From Luidia sarsii (Eukaryota; Echinodermata; Asteroidea; Paxillosida; Luidiidae), in assembly GCA_949987565.1 (NCBI GenBank), contig OX465102.1, positions 22,134,152 through 22,198,151 on the forward strand: 64,000 bases of DNA, read 5' to 3'. The notes under the pieces were generated by a model. That model searched no databases, had not been told where the DNA came from, and worked only from the letters and a program-made list of their open reading frames with translations. Positions within the stretch are counted from its first letter, which is position 1; each line of letters starts with the position of its first letter. This document shows positions 44,491 through 55,810 of the stretch, piece by piece. The translations under genes were made by a program, and so were the position numbers.

Positions 44491-44667
44491 CCTTAACCCT
44501 TATCCTAACCCTAATCCTAACCCTAATCCTAACCCTAATCCTGAACCTATCCCTGAACCTAACCATAATCCTAATCCTAATCCTAACTCTATGAGTAACG
44601 CTAACCCAACCCGAAATGTAACTCTAACCGTAACCATAACCCTAACCGTAGCGCCCTAACCCTAACC
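44491..44667. repeat. Interstitial telomere-like (CCCTAA)n tract
   Basis: About 25 units of CCCTAA/TCCTAA with increasing decay toward the middle and CCCTAACCCTAACC at the right end. The C-rich strand is the plus strand. The six-base phase is kept over much of the tract. Confidence 0.85.
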
Positions 44668-45129
44668 TACGCTGGTTTACAAAACACGTCCTTGTATAGT
44701 CCCCACACAATTTACGGGGTACCAGCATGGCTCAACGACGGTGGTTAAGCGTCATATGTCGATCCTGTTATATATCTCCGAATTACCGTACTAGATTTTT
44801 CCCGTCGTAATACGAAAGCTCGCTAATACTTCAACAACGAATTCGAGTGACTTAGTTTTAAATCCAAACGCCCATAGAGACGAGCATTCTTGTTTAAACG
44901 AATTTCATTGCGCCTCATGCTAAAGTGAATGCTTCTTTGTTGAAATTGGCCGGGAAAGCCTATACTTTGTGGCCGGAGTGAAACTCAATCATTGGGTTTG
45001 ATTGATTCATTTACTGATACAGTGTGTGATCGGTGCTGGGCATCATTCTGTTATGATTTAGATTCGATTTGACGTTGGTGCATTCAAGTCTACTCTCGTC
45101 TTACTTTCTGGATATTGTTTTTTTTCCCA

Positions 45130-45465
45130 TTTCAATCAGGCAGCATCACGCATAACCAGCCGGTAACCAGATCATTAATATATTACAATAATAGGAAAGG
45201 AAATGTCGGGGAAATGGATTGTCCATTGGCGGACGTAAACTCATCCATTTGATGCAAGCCTGGTTATGATAATTAATGGCTCCCGCGGTTTGGAAATTTC
45301 CTAATTGGACATTTTGGTGCACATGTCTAATTCATAAATTGCCACGGTAACTCGGACGACCCATAGAATTCTTCAAACGAATCATTTCATAAGAGGGGTG
45401 GGGTGGGGTGGGGGTCCGTCTGATTTCCTCGGCATATCTCTGCCCGTAGGTTGCCAGGGTAACTC
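45130..45465. promoter_or_regulatory. Candidate cis-regulatory module with two X-boxes
   Basis: GTTGCCAGGGTAAC at 45450-45463 fits the RFX X-box consensus on both half-sites, and ATTGCCACGGTAAC at 45338-45351 fits with one mismatch. Between 45240 and 45340 there are several homeodomain-type cores (ATAATTAATGG, CTAATTGG, TCTAATTCAT). The stretch has no recognised repeat. Function is inferred from motifs only. Confidence 0.35.
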
Positions 45466-45762
45466 TCTTCAACCCTGAGGTAATTTCTGCAGTCTCACCG
45501 CTGCCACTCTCCTCTCTTTGGAGAATTGATATATTTTTTTTTTGGGGGGGGGGTTGGGGTTTCGCGTCTAATCAGCTGCCTCCCGTGCGTGGTGGGCGAG
45601 CGGTGGAAGACTGTTAGCCGGGTCCACGTCAAAGGACCAACGCTATTCCTTCTCCATGGTGCACCAAGAGTCGACAGTGCCTCAGTGCCCTTAGCAACAT
45701 TACCAGCCCTACATTTGTTGACATTACTGCACGTCAGGCACTTGTGGTAGAGCACATAATTA

Positions 45763-46240
45763 TGTGACCCGGCACAGCATAATGAGGAATAACCCCCACT
45801 TTTGAGATTTTGAGATTTTCTAATGATGTGAAAGAGTATACCATTAGCTTTTAAAATAATGATGTCAAAATTGTTTCCGTGTGAAGTACTTTGTTGTAAA
45901 TAGTACAAGGGGACTTTGCTCGTTCATTTGGTACCAGACACAATTATAGCAGCACCAGTCTAACTCCTCGAAAGCGGCCATTCAAAAAGGCAGGTACTTT
46001 ACATTTTCATGAAAACAGTACACAAACACTCCCCCGAAATCCTCGTTTTTTTTCAACATTTAGAGAAAGATTTTGGAAAAACCCTATGGACATATTATCC
46101 TCCAATACATTACCTTTCCGAAAGTACAAAAAAAAGAAGATTATTTTTATATCGAATTGAGAAGATACTTTGTCTTCAGGCGTTGTTTACTCGAAAAGTG
46201 TTTTGTTGGGATATTCCTCATGTCGCTGTGCCGGGTCACA
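45763..46240. mobile_element. DNA-transposon-like element with about 28-bp TIRs
   Basis: The left end TGTGACCCGGCACAGCATAA and GAGGAATA is mirrored by TATTCCTCAT and GTCGCTGTGCCGGGTCACA at the right. If termini are GTGACCC/GGGTCAC, the flanks ATAATTAT and ATAATTGT are an 8-bp duplication with one mismatch, as for hAT elements. It has an internal segment of about 230 bases lacking from the relative at 59729-59979. No transposase. Confidence 0.75.
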
Positions 46241-46614
46241 TAATTGTGCCAGAATCATGAACACTGATGAGGCACTTGCCTCCATATGCATAATTATGGT
46301 ACTAGTCAGGCTGACTAGTACATTATAGTACTATAGTACATGACGACTTTACTAAAACAAAATGACCAGCAGATCCCGCATAGGGCTCTGCAGTCACAGT
46401 CGGCGCTGCTTCACTGACAGCAATCACTATAAAGGTAACACCGACAAATCCCACGTGCAGTCCCCATTGTCTTTCGAGACAGATGGTTGCCAACGAATGA
46501 CCAGCACATAACGAGTATAGCACATAATGACGAGAATCACTCTTCAGTCCAAGAGCATGTGGTGTTTATTTGTATACACCACAGGTGCCAGTCTACATGC
46601 AGGACTGGTACTTC

Positions 46615-46745
46615 TTCACTAGCACTTAGCACATGTTGACTAGCACATAATGACTGGCACATAATGACTGGCACATAATGACTGGCATATAATGACTGGC
46701 ACATAATGACTGGCACATAATGACTGGCACATAATGACTAGCACT
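46615..46745. repeat. 14-bp tandem repeat
   Basis: About seven units of ACTGGCACATAATG. The flanks 46558-46612 and 46788-46842 are themselves a diverged direct repeat (ATTTGTATACACC, AGGTGCCAGTC, CAGGACTGGTA). Confidence 0.85.
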
Positions 46746-47097
46746 ATGTTTGCCCTATAGAATCATGAACACTTCAAGCGCAAGAGGTGTTCATTTGTAT
46801 ACACCCCAGGTGCCAGTCGACGTTCAGGACTGGTAACTCTTCACAAACACCTCTTAGCTATAGCACATAAAGCACACCATCAAGCGTAAAGTGGAGAGGC
46901 AAAAAACGTCCGCACCCCCGCGGATTCCTTGGAAACGGCGGGCGCTGCGTGAGTCACTCACATGGGTTGGGCGGAGATGTATCATGACAGACACACCAAT
47001 TAGGCCTAGGCCACTTTGTAGCTTGAGTAACCGGGGGGGGGGGGGTTGGAGGCGTGGAGCGTGGATGCTTAATGGCTGCAGCAAACTCATTCAATAC

Positions 47098-47535
47098 GAG
47101 ATGGCTCCACTGAGCTGATTATCATAACGTTCATTTTTTTTTTTAAATAGGGAGCCTTTGTCTAATTATCTGATATAGGCTATTGTAAAATAAGTGAAGC
47201 CTAACGGGGGTTCAATGTTCCATTGTATGTGTAATTTGGAACATTATGGGGTTTAAATGTGTCCGTATTTGGCTGTTGAAGTGGATGGATGCTTACCAAA
47301 ATCCTTGCAGAAATTCGGCTTGGACGACTGCACATAATTATTGGGGGCGTTTATTCTAGGGATAATTAGCAGACTATCGATAACAACTGAATTGAAAAGA
47401 ATCTGAGACGAAGGTAGCAACTACAACTTGGTTTTTATCTACAATACCTTAGAAACGTTTTGGCGTGGATTTTTCTCGCTTCGAAAGTAAGGGTTTTTGT
47501 ACTACGTTCTATGGGAGCTCGATTTAGTTACCTGC
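47098..47535. repeat. Dispersed repeat, copy 2
   Basis: Counterpart of 24120-24580, same orientation, moderately diverged with small indels. Confidence 0.75.
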
Positions 47536-47544
47536 AATATACTT

Positions 47545-47690
47545 CATCAAACTGATCATAAGCTACGATCAATCGCGAGACGATGTGCGATGAACAAAAT
47601 CCATAACGGCATATCACAGCTTACGACGAGTTACCAATCGTAAGTTGACTTACGGTGCATCGTAAGGCTTTGTGAAATCACCCCATGCAG
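47545..47690. repeat. Short palindromic dispersed element
   Basis: Contains complementary words (ACGATCAATCG, CACAGCTTACGACGAG, CTTACGGTGCATCGTAAG) and ends TTTGTGAAATCACC. Related to 52405-52545, 61750-61845 and 10265-10370. Confidence 0.5.
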
Positions 47691-48824
47691 CTGCACCCGT
47701 TCGGTATGCAGTCTTTAAGGTTCTGCATATCTCTAGCCAGGTATTGCGCAAGCAGAACGAGTCTCATGTCCTCATAGGCCGAGCGTGGCTAATCATTATT
47801 GTCCTCTGGTTGACATCACGTAAGCGCAGGTACAGTATTACAAAACTCCTGGGTGGGCAGTTCGCTATGGCTCTATTCCAGGCGGGCAGACCGCAGTCGC
47901 AACCCCGTGAGACGTGTCAACTGAAAAAAAGGGTGGTGTGCAACGTTGATGTATTCTCAAGCTAGCCAATAAAAAAATAAAAATCGCATATTGTATAATA
48001 TCAAACGTATAATATGGGTCTTAACAACAGAGTGTTATTAGCACATCGCACACGGCACATACTGTATAAGAGATTCCGATGGCTTGTATCAGCAACAAAT
48101 GAAGGGTCTCAAGTTGTCGACCTCCCCGTGGTGAGCCCTGGCAGGTGATCTTTCAGGGGAACGACAACAACCCGAGACAGCAGCAACACCATCAGTTTCA
48201 TTCGCAGGAAGAAGAAGCCAAAATGATACATATTCCTGAACAATTTATTTATTTACACACATCATTTTCAAACACCCGTGGCTTTTTCAGGACTGTCAGT
48301 TTTACCAAATATAAAAGTTTATTTTACCATTAATTTTTTTAGAAAATGTTAAAAAATGTCATCTTTAGGTTTTCCATGATTTGTTTTCAAACCATGGGAA
48401 ATCAGACAAGACCTTTACATCCATAATCGTGCAGGCCTAAAATATCTCGTGAACATTTGGCATAACAAAATAAGTTCCCCTTTCCCCCCCCCCCGAAGGA
48501 ATTACGTTTCTGTCAGGATGTTTAATTACACAAACATCGCCGTCATCGCTGTGCGTCTGAAAATGTCAAGGAGAATTCAAAACCCATTCGCTGTCACCAC
48601 TGCTGCCTGGTGCTCTGCTCGGGTCCCCCCCCCGTGATAATTATGGGTGACTGAGGTGGGAGTAGGATTTAACGGAGGCGGGCTGGGGGGCGGGGGTGGG
48701 GAGCGGATCACAGGACAAAGATTATTATTCCCCACATATCCCAACAACTGCCAGCAATTCTATATGAGGGGATGACCAATGTTGTATTTTCAAAGCAGGG
48801 TGCATTACACAGAAAATGAATTGA

Positions 48825-48915
48825 AGGGTCTGACATTTCGATCCTAGCAGGATTTTTTTTTTCAAATGCAGAGAAAAGTCCTGCTAGAATTGAAACGCCA
48901 GGCCCTCCATTTGTT
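48825..48915. mobile_element. PLE-core inverted pair
   Basis: ACATTTCGATCCTAGCAGG faces AGTCCTGCTAGAATTGAAAC; the outer ends GGGTCTGAC and CCAGGCCCTCC also pair. Confidence 0.7.
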
Positions 48916-49655
48916 TAGATTGTTGTATTATGTTTAACATGATATTCTCCATAACATGTCTTAATTTTGAGGTCTTAATTTCGTCGACGGCTATTGTTTT
49001 GCGATAAATTATCATTCTATCTCACAACAAACAGTTCTGACAGCTGAAAGTACCCTTACAATATAAGTATCAGGAGCTGGGATATTTATCATAATGCCAC
49101 AAATGGACCATCGTTTTACTTCGGGATGCTTGAATTGGCGAGCAGGTGAAGATTGAAAAAAATAAAAATCAGAAGACATCTCTGTCGGACAATGACGTCC
49201 ACAAAAACAAGCAGAAATGAGAAATGAAAACTGACGGCTGTATAGGGACAGAACGTATAGCCTTTCCTTTCCTGTGGAACGACCGGGCTCGGGGGAAATC
49301 TGCAGAGGCGAAACACTACCGCCTCAAAAAGGGCGAGTTGGCCTAAAATCTGAGGAGATAAAAAAAAACCACCATTTCAAAACGAGCGAGTCTGCAGAAA
49401 GAAAAATATGAAAAGCTGAGAAACGACCATTTCGAAGATGCAACTTTCCTTACTCTGTGTGGAACAAGTAAGTCTGCTGAAAATACGAGGAGCCGAAAAG
49501 CTGTTTCAAAACAGAGCAAATCCAACCATGCGGGGTTGTAGCATAGCATTGCACTATGTGTGAGTGTCTTGGTGTGGGGAGGGGTATGTCTGTAACGTCT
49601 CAGCCCACACAATTGCAAGACCTCATAGCCAGCCATCAGAGCCTTTATCGGGACA

Positions 49656-49838
49656 CGCAGTGGCTGTTGTTACGGCAGTCGTCCGTGTGGTTCCCTGACT
49701 TCACAGTATTTGTCAGGATGTTTAGCTCTTGGAACCAGACTATCAGCTAATAGACTGGTTCAACCAGTCTGCAATGTTGACGAAATACAATCAAGTCAGG
49801 GAACCACACGGACGACTGCCGTAACAACAGCCACTGCG
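49656..49838. repeat. Long near-perfect inverted repeat
   Basis: Arms 49656-49712 and 49782-49838 (57 bases each) pair almost fully. The first 46 bases (CGCAGTGGCTGTTGTTACGG onward through TTCCCTGACTT) are exact. The 69-base loop contains a second hairpin (ACTGGTTCAACCAGT). No ORF or known repeat signature. Confidence 0.85.
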
Positions 49839-50529
49839 TTTATATAAACAGGTATATACGCGCCTTCGTTAAGGACAAGATACGGCGATTAAACTATAAT
49901 TATACCGGTAAGCTCTGTCGACAAAGTCAATGGAATTTGAGTCAGTGAGTGTTGTGACCAAGTATGGCTGAAAAGACCTTTGGTCGTTTTCTAGGTCAAT
50001 ATTGCGAAGAACAACACCGTGCTGTGTCTATGCACTTAACTCAATGAGAGGGAAAGAATAAGAAGAAGTTGGTCCCCAAAAAGACAAACAGTAGAAGACT
50101 TTTCCGCTACACTGTAGCGGCGGAAAAGCCCCCAAAGGTTCATCCCAATACACTGAAAACTCCACCTGTTCTCTAAAGATGTCTCAAGCATCTTATGTAT
50201 TTGTAGCAGCTGCGTTTGAATGTGAACGCTGAACTGGCCTACATGTCGGAAAAAACCGAGGGGCTCGCTGCCTGGGGAAATGGAAGGGAGACGGGGAGGT
50301 GTTAGGCTTGCATTCATCACATTTGAAGGATGGAGGAGGAGAGGAATGTTCTACTCTTCCAACAGGGGAGGAGGAAGGGTGTCATTGACCTGGGTTTCAG
50401 ACTCAGTGTATAGGTTTAGTTCGATAGTCGGCGATGGAAGTACTTTTGCCAAAAGGAACTCGCCCCCACACGCAATAAAACAAGGATGTAAGACCAGAAC
50501 GATATTTACGATCCATTAAAACGCTGCAT

Positions 50530-50815
50530 CCACTTTGTATAATCTCCGAGCTACTGTCGCCAGTTTTACAAACAATTGATTACTTACATTTGAATGAAAA
50601 CTGGGGGAGGTGGCCGGTGGGTAATCCCTGGAAATACTTACGGCAGTATAATGGTTAATGTTTTTAACTGGCGCCCCACCCCGGCAAAGACTAGTTGACT
50701 ATTTGGGAAGGCCACCATCTATAAGGGGCTGGATAGTTCAGATGGTAACAGCGCCGGTACGCAAAACCCGAGGACCCGATCCGAGTTCCAGTCACTGTCA
50801 AGTCAAATTTTCTTT
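50530..50815 (+). mobile_element. tRNA-derived SINE
   Basis: Body with TTTGAATGAAAACTGGGG and AATCCCTGGAAATAC, then CCCCGGCAAAGACTAGTTGA, then a tRNA-like module (GGCTGGATAGTTCAGATGG onward). The B-box is decayed. Shares its body with 7000-7252 and 56780-57030. Confidence 0.65.
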
Positions 50816-51714
50816 GCGATTGTTCAAAATAAAAATCAAATAATGGAAAACTGACTGGCAGCTTTTGAAGAAAAATAAATAAAAGCAAATCTAAACACGC
50901 CCAATCCCTTGAGGTCGTCTTTCCCAGAAAAGAACAAAATATTATGCGAATTGCGATTCCCCCCCTTTTTTAATCTACAAGGCGCTAATTACTCCCTGCG
51001 TGCAGGCAATTAATCTTAACTGTCCGTCAGTCTGCGAGAGTCTCGGAGCGAACGTGTAATGGACGAAACGGACAATTTTACGATGCTCGACCTATGGCTT
51101 CGTCTCCACCAGTCCTCTCCAACGAAAACACAATCAAAATCAAATTAGGTTGAATATCAGCGAGAAATAGATATTAAATAAAGAAACACAGAACTTACAG
51201 CGGGTCCGAGCTTGCTCTGTTGGTCGCAACTTATTTTTATATAAATTATGCAGTACATGTCAGCATTAAATTCTGATTATGTCTGCCCTTATCACGTGCT
51301 CTTGCCTTTAATCACTCATGACAGACCTTTGAACGGTGGTGTGATATCGTTGAATGCGCGTACGTACATTTTATACAGAACTGGGCCTGACTATTTTAAT
51401 TGTTTTGCTCGAATGGCTTGCAAAGTGACCCTATTACCTTGGTGGCCTTTCATATATTGCTTTTGCCGTGGAAAGAGGGGCACTCGGCCAATATTCTATG
51501 TGACTGAACGGATATTTCGGTGGCCTGGGACTAAAAGAAATGGCCTTCAATTGAGTGCTACAGGGAGGTGCCACGGGGCAACATGGACCCATAGTTTCAG
51601 ACCGATTCCGGTGTTTGTTGTTGACACTCGACACTGAGGTACTTTTAACCCTAACCATCACTTATTATGATAATCGCAAAGTTCTAGTTTTTAAAGATAT
51701 TTCTGAGAAATGGC

Positions 51715-51825
51715 AAACAAAACTTTGACTGGACAGGGACTGGGAATGCAAGAGTTCTAAACCCTCTGATTTTTCCAGTCCTTAGATAGTGGCCTCCCCA
51801 AATAGTCTACTAGTCTTTGTGGTAA
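51715..51825 (-). mobile_element. SINE remnant
   Basis: GACTGGACAGGGACTGGGAA, then CCAGTCCTTAGATAG and AAATAGTCTACTAGTC, the decayed complement of the SINE family. Confidence 0.45.
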
Positions 51826-52404
51826 TGTAATTAGTAATATGATATGAATATAGTTTTAAGGATTAAGAAAGTATCTTCTCTTTAATTAAATACCCACTTG
51901 TATATTCTCGTTATCATTTCTGGTTTATTTATCCCAGGTAGCAGTCTAGAGACTGAATTATTAACAGCTCACAGAAACTAAAAAAGGAAAAAATTATATG
52001 AACATTTCCAAAATCTATTATTAAAAATTAACGCAGAGATAAAAAAAAAAAAACCCAAGGGTATGCGAATTAACATCAGAAGTCCTAGGAACAAACTTAC
52101 ATGGCAATTAATGGCGGGGCTGGTGTACATGAAAGAAGGGAACTGGGCAAATTCTAATAAGCGATAAGTTTTATAGGAACATGTTACCATTATATATTTT
52201 TTTACAGTTTTAGAGGAACCTCGCGCTTTCTGCTGAATTTAAGATTCGTTGTATGAATACTTTGAGATTAAGTGGAGCAATCATTAAACCAGAATTTGAG
52301 CAATCTGAATGGTCGTACAAATGAGATACAAAGGCCCATGACGAAGACCGGCTCGGGCTAAGGCTTGGTCTCCGTGACTCAGCACTGGCATATAAATCCA
52401 GGGC

Positions 52405-52545
52405 TGAATTTCACGATGCATCGTGTTTCAACTTACGGTGGATAACCCGTCGCAAGCTGTGATAGGCCGTATTGTTTATGTGCGTCGATCGTCGTCCTAC
52501 GGTTGATCGTAATTTACGAAGACTTTGTTGAAATGCCACTCGGGT
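52405..52545. repeat. Short palindromic dispersed element
   Basis: Starts AATTTCACGATGCATCGTG and carries CAACTTACGGTGGATAACC and CGTCGATCGTCGTCCTACGG with complementary segments; ends near TTGTTGAAATGCC. Same family as 47545-47690. Confidence 0.5.
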
Positions 52546-52789
52546 TGCAGTTTGCCTCTAAATTGTTTTCAGGCTTCATATTTCCCGTGCACGTGAATCA
52601 TTAAAAACTACGTGTTAAAAGCCCGCCCATTTACGAGTTGTAACATTTCAATGGGAGAGCAGGAATGAAGCCCAAGCCCGAGCCTGATTCGTTTCGTAAA
52701 GGGCCCGTCATTGTCATGACACGGCCCTTATTATTGGTGCCACTCTGCTGTACTGTACTATAATAAGAAGCGCGCATGCAGTAGATGGT

Positions 52790-53400
52790 ATGGTGAGATA
52801 TAGAAGGAAAATGGTCAGTGCTGAGTCATTGATTGCATCTTTGTTCTATGATAAGCCATGGCATCTCCCTCTAGCTCTCTCAATAAATGACATTACCAGC
52901 AGCCCCCAGCTGTTCACTAATAACTGTACGGGCAAATCAGACTAAGGTCTGGAAATCAGTCTAGTCTTTCAACTGATCTATTTTTCTCTTCTCCCTTTTT
53001 TTTTTAGAATCTAAGCTCTTTGGCATTTCTATAGATGCTTTATTTATCTGCTATTGAGCGGTGGCATACTCTGGCAGAAATAACAAGATTGAATTTTGTT
53101 TCCTATTGGAATTGGAAAATCTTTTCAAACTGGAGGTTTTGGCCTGGCAAAATGGGTTTTTTTGATTGGTCTCAAATGGGCAGACCATAAAATGGGTGAA
53201 TTTAACGTATGCTCATTCAAAACAAATTAAGTCAGAGTTTGTTTTTTTGGACAGTGAGGATATTTAGTATTCACGGGGTGGTATTAATTGACAGTCGTGT
53301 TACAGACAATAGGGTGTCAGTTCATGGTGATTCATTATGCAGGAGTAATACATTATTAATCAGGTCATTAGAATAAAAAAGACATGGTAAGCAATGGCTC
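52790..53400. other. Unique non-coding block, regulatory candidate
   Basis: No repeat family of this window and no coding frame is visible. It is AT-rich with clustered factor-like words (ATCTTTGTTCTATGATAA, CCCAGCTGTTC, GGTATTAATTGACAG, TTATTAATCAGG). This is a guess from composition. Confidence 0.25.
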
Positions 53401-53849
53401 TTCATAGATTAGACTCCACACCGGCTCAGTTGTTACTCAGTCGAGGGACATGCACACCATCTTATTCCTTGCGTGTTTGTTCTCATTTGCATTGTATACG
53501 TTTGCGTATATGATTGGTTGAAAACAGCAAAGATTAATAATAATAATAAATTCGGGAATTCGTTTAAGTTCTGGTTAGTAATCTGTAGACAGACGGTGCT
53601 GCTTAGAAACAGCCATATCAAGCTCCTTATAAATGTTATGAATTAGTATTTTTCCCTCGCTAGGTTTTAGGTACAATAGCTCCAAGTACATTGTATACAC
53701 ATTCAATACTTTTCTTATCGCCTTTCAAATACCAATTATTTGTTTAAAAGTATAAATAAAGCCACATAATTCTCCTCTGCAACATGTTTGAACTGGGTTA
53801 CTGGTGGAGCAGTTACTTTAAACAAATGAAGGAACGGAAATCTAATGTG

Positions 53850-54446
53850 TACTTTATGTAGCATGTTGGTGAAACTAAAAAACATAGTTCTACCATAAAA
53901 ACTTGTGAATTGGACACACCTGTTGGGTGTCACTTAAATCTCCCAAATAATTATTCCACATCAGATTTGAGCGTTATGGGCATAATAATCACTTGGTCAT
54001 CATCGTAGTGATGCTGTCCGTTTCAGCCAAGAGAAAATTTGGATGAAGTGTCTTCCGACAAATCAACAACATGACCTAAACATCCAGGTGGGTAATCATT
54101 TTTACACCTTGCTTGTTTACCAATAGTCCCTTGTTTGTGTTAACTCTCTCTCTTTCATCCTTTCCATTCGATGTTTCCCCGTTTCACTACCGGTACCTAA
54201 TCCCTAGCCGAACTCATGTCCTTCCCTTTGATCTCACCCTACCATGCAGCTACCCCCTTTGTCTTCTGTCTGTCATCCATGTCCCTGTTATTCTCCCCTT
54301 CCTTTTCGGTTGTGTCCATGCCATTCTGCTTTTGAGAAAGGTCATGCTAGGATCGAAACGTCAAGGCCCTCCAAATCATGTTGGTTCTTCGCTTTTTGGT
54401 CGCTTTTTAGTTGGTAAGAAGTTTGCAATAATTTTTTATATCAATG
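53850..54446 (+). mobile_element. Penelope-like element 3' end with tail and core
   Basis: A decayed GIY-YIG tail (HVGETKN in one frame, then PVGCHLNL-like) is followed by the terminal coding segment (CATCCAGGTGGGTAATCA), a long pyrimidine-rich untranslated tail, the conserved core in sense orientation (TTTTGAGAAAGG, ATGCTAGGATCGAAACGTC) and the end GTAAGAAGTTTGCAAT. This copy shows that the core belongs to the PLE 3' end. Confidence 0.7.
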
Positions 54447-54499
54447 TGTTCAATTTCTGAACATGGCAACATAAATATTATTGTCGTGACCGGGAACTG

Positions 54500-54605
54500 A
54501 GGCCTGGCGGTGCTAGAGTGCTATAGATGGTCAAGAAGGCAGAGTGCTGGTACATTAACCCAGAGGTATCAGGTTCAAATCCCAGCAGAATCACATTGCC
54601 ATTGA
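54500..54605 (+). repeat. tRNA-like repeat fragment
   Basis: An A-box-like ATAGATGGTCAAG and a B-box AGGTTCAAATCCCAGCAG lie at tRNA-like spacing, but the acceptor stem is not closed. Probably a SINE head different from the main family. Confidence 0.35.
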
Positions 54606-54839
54606 ATTCTTCATAACCGGCTGGGTCTTCTTGAAAGAGTATCCCTATACCCGTGAAACACTGCACACATGCGGCCACACATTCTGATATCGCTTCGAAA
54701 ATGGGGTTTTGGAAATAAACATGTCACCTAGATGGGGAATCAGTAATGGAAAAGAAGATCCGCTTTCAGAACAAACACCAAGTTTTGTAAAAAGAAAAAA
54801 AAATGTCAGAAAATAAACCGGAATATCAAAGATTATAGA

Positions 54840-54960
54840 AGGGCATGGCATTTCGATCCTTGGCTAGCAGGACCTTTCTCAGAGGTATCAAGTGTCTTCC
54901 CCCGGGCATCTCCGTTTGAGAAAGGTCCAGCTTTGATCGAAACGTCATGCCCTCCATTTT
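54840..54960. mobile_element. PLE-core inverted pair
   Basis: GGCATTTCGATCCTTGGCTA, GCAGGACCTTTCTC and the opposed TTTGAGAAAGGTCCAGC, TTTGATCGAAACGTCATGCC, both bounded by GGGCATG/CATGCCC ends. Confidence 0.7.
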
Positions 54961-55474
54961 TTGCTGATTACTGTAGTAATAAGTCTGTGTTTGAAAACAT
55001 GGTCGAGGTGTTAATGATTGGGTCAGTAATACAAGCGATGTACTGAGTGACAGCATGACTATTTTTTACGGTACTTTACTTGCCGTGTGGACAATTTGGC
55101 ACATTTTGATAAACAAAACCCTCCAGAACTGAAGGAATTGAAGAATTTCTTCATCTTTTCTTTTTCTTTTTGAGCATTGTAAGGGTTTACATTGTATTTT
55201 TTTTGTGAACGGAACAAAGAAACACAATACAGAATTGAGGTTGAGGAACACTAACCTACACCACAGGCTATAGATTATACACGCTGTTTGAAAAGCATTG
55301 TTGCCCTTATTAAACCATAATGGTAATGCTGAGTGCATGGGCAACTGGCCTCGGTGGTCAATAAAGCACTTACCAAAGCTCAGGGGAGGTTTCTGTTGAC
55401 GAGAGTCGAGGCGTCGTCCGTGACAACCTGCAGGGTTATTATTTTATACATCCTCCTACCGTACGCCATTTGCA

Positions 55475-55810
55475 AAGTGCCCAATTTCCGGACACTCCAA
55501 TTTGGAGCACTTACCGGGATCTTGCTCAGCGGGAAGTTAGTAAATTCACGTTACAAGACATTCCGCGTGACATTTTTAGCACTCGAAGAACCTGACGTTT
55601 TCAAGAAAGGAGGAGTTTTGCTGAAATTTGCTGAAATCCCGCACTCCATGTTTGAAAAAAAAGTCAGCATACAATTTGGTTTCCACGGTATTTTCCCATG
55701 AAGTGATTGACGGATGGAGCCGATAATTACGTTATTGTATGTATACGTTGAGTTTGACCATAGATCAAGTTTGACCAAGTATGGAAGCGATTCTTTGACC
55801 CTCAAAATGG
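55475..55810 (+). repeat. Dispersed repeat, copy 1
   Basis: Aligns in the same orientation with 58300-58655: GTGCCCAATTTCCGGACA, AGACATTCCGCG, ACGTTTTC.AGAAA, TGATTGACGGAT/TGGTTGACGGAT and AAGTATGGAAGC end to end with indels. Confidence 0.65.

Noticed and set aside
48155..48240. Possible exon (frame reading GNDNNPRQQQHHQFHSQEEE)
   Set aside because: The acceptor lacks a pyrimidine tract, no donor closes the frame, and there is no link to the candidate exon at 42115.
55333..55701. 122-residue plus-strand ORF
   Set aside because: Mostly covered by the dispersed repeat shared with 58300-58655, where the frame is not conserved.
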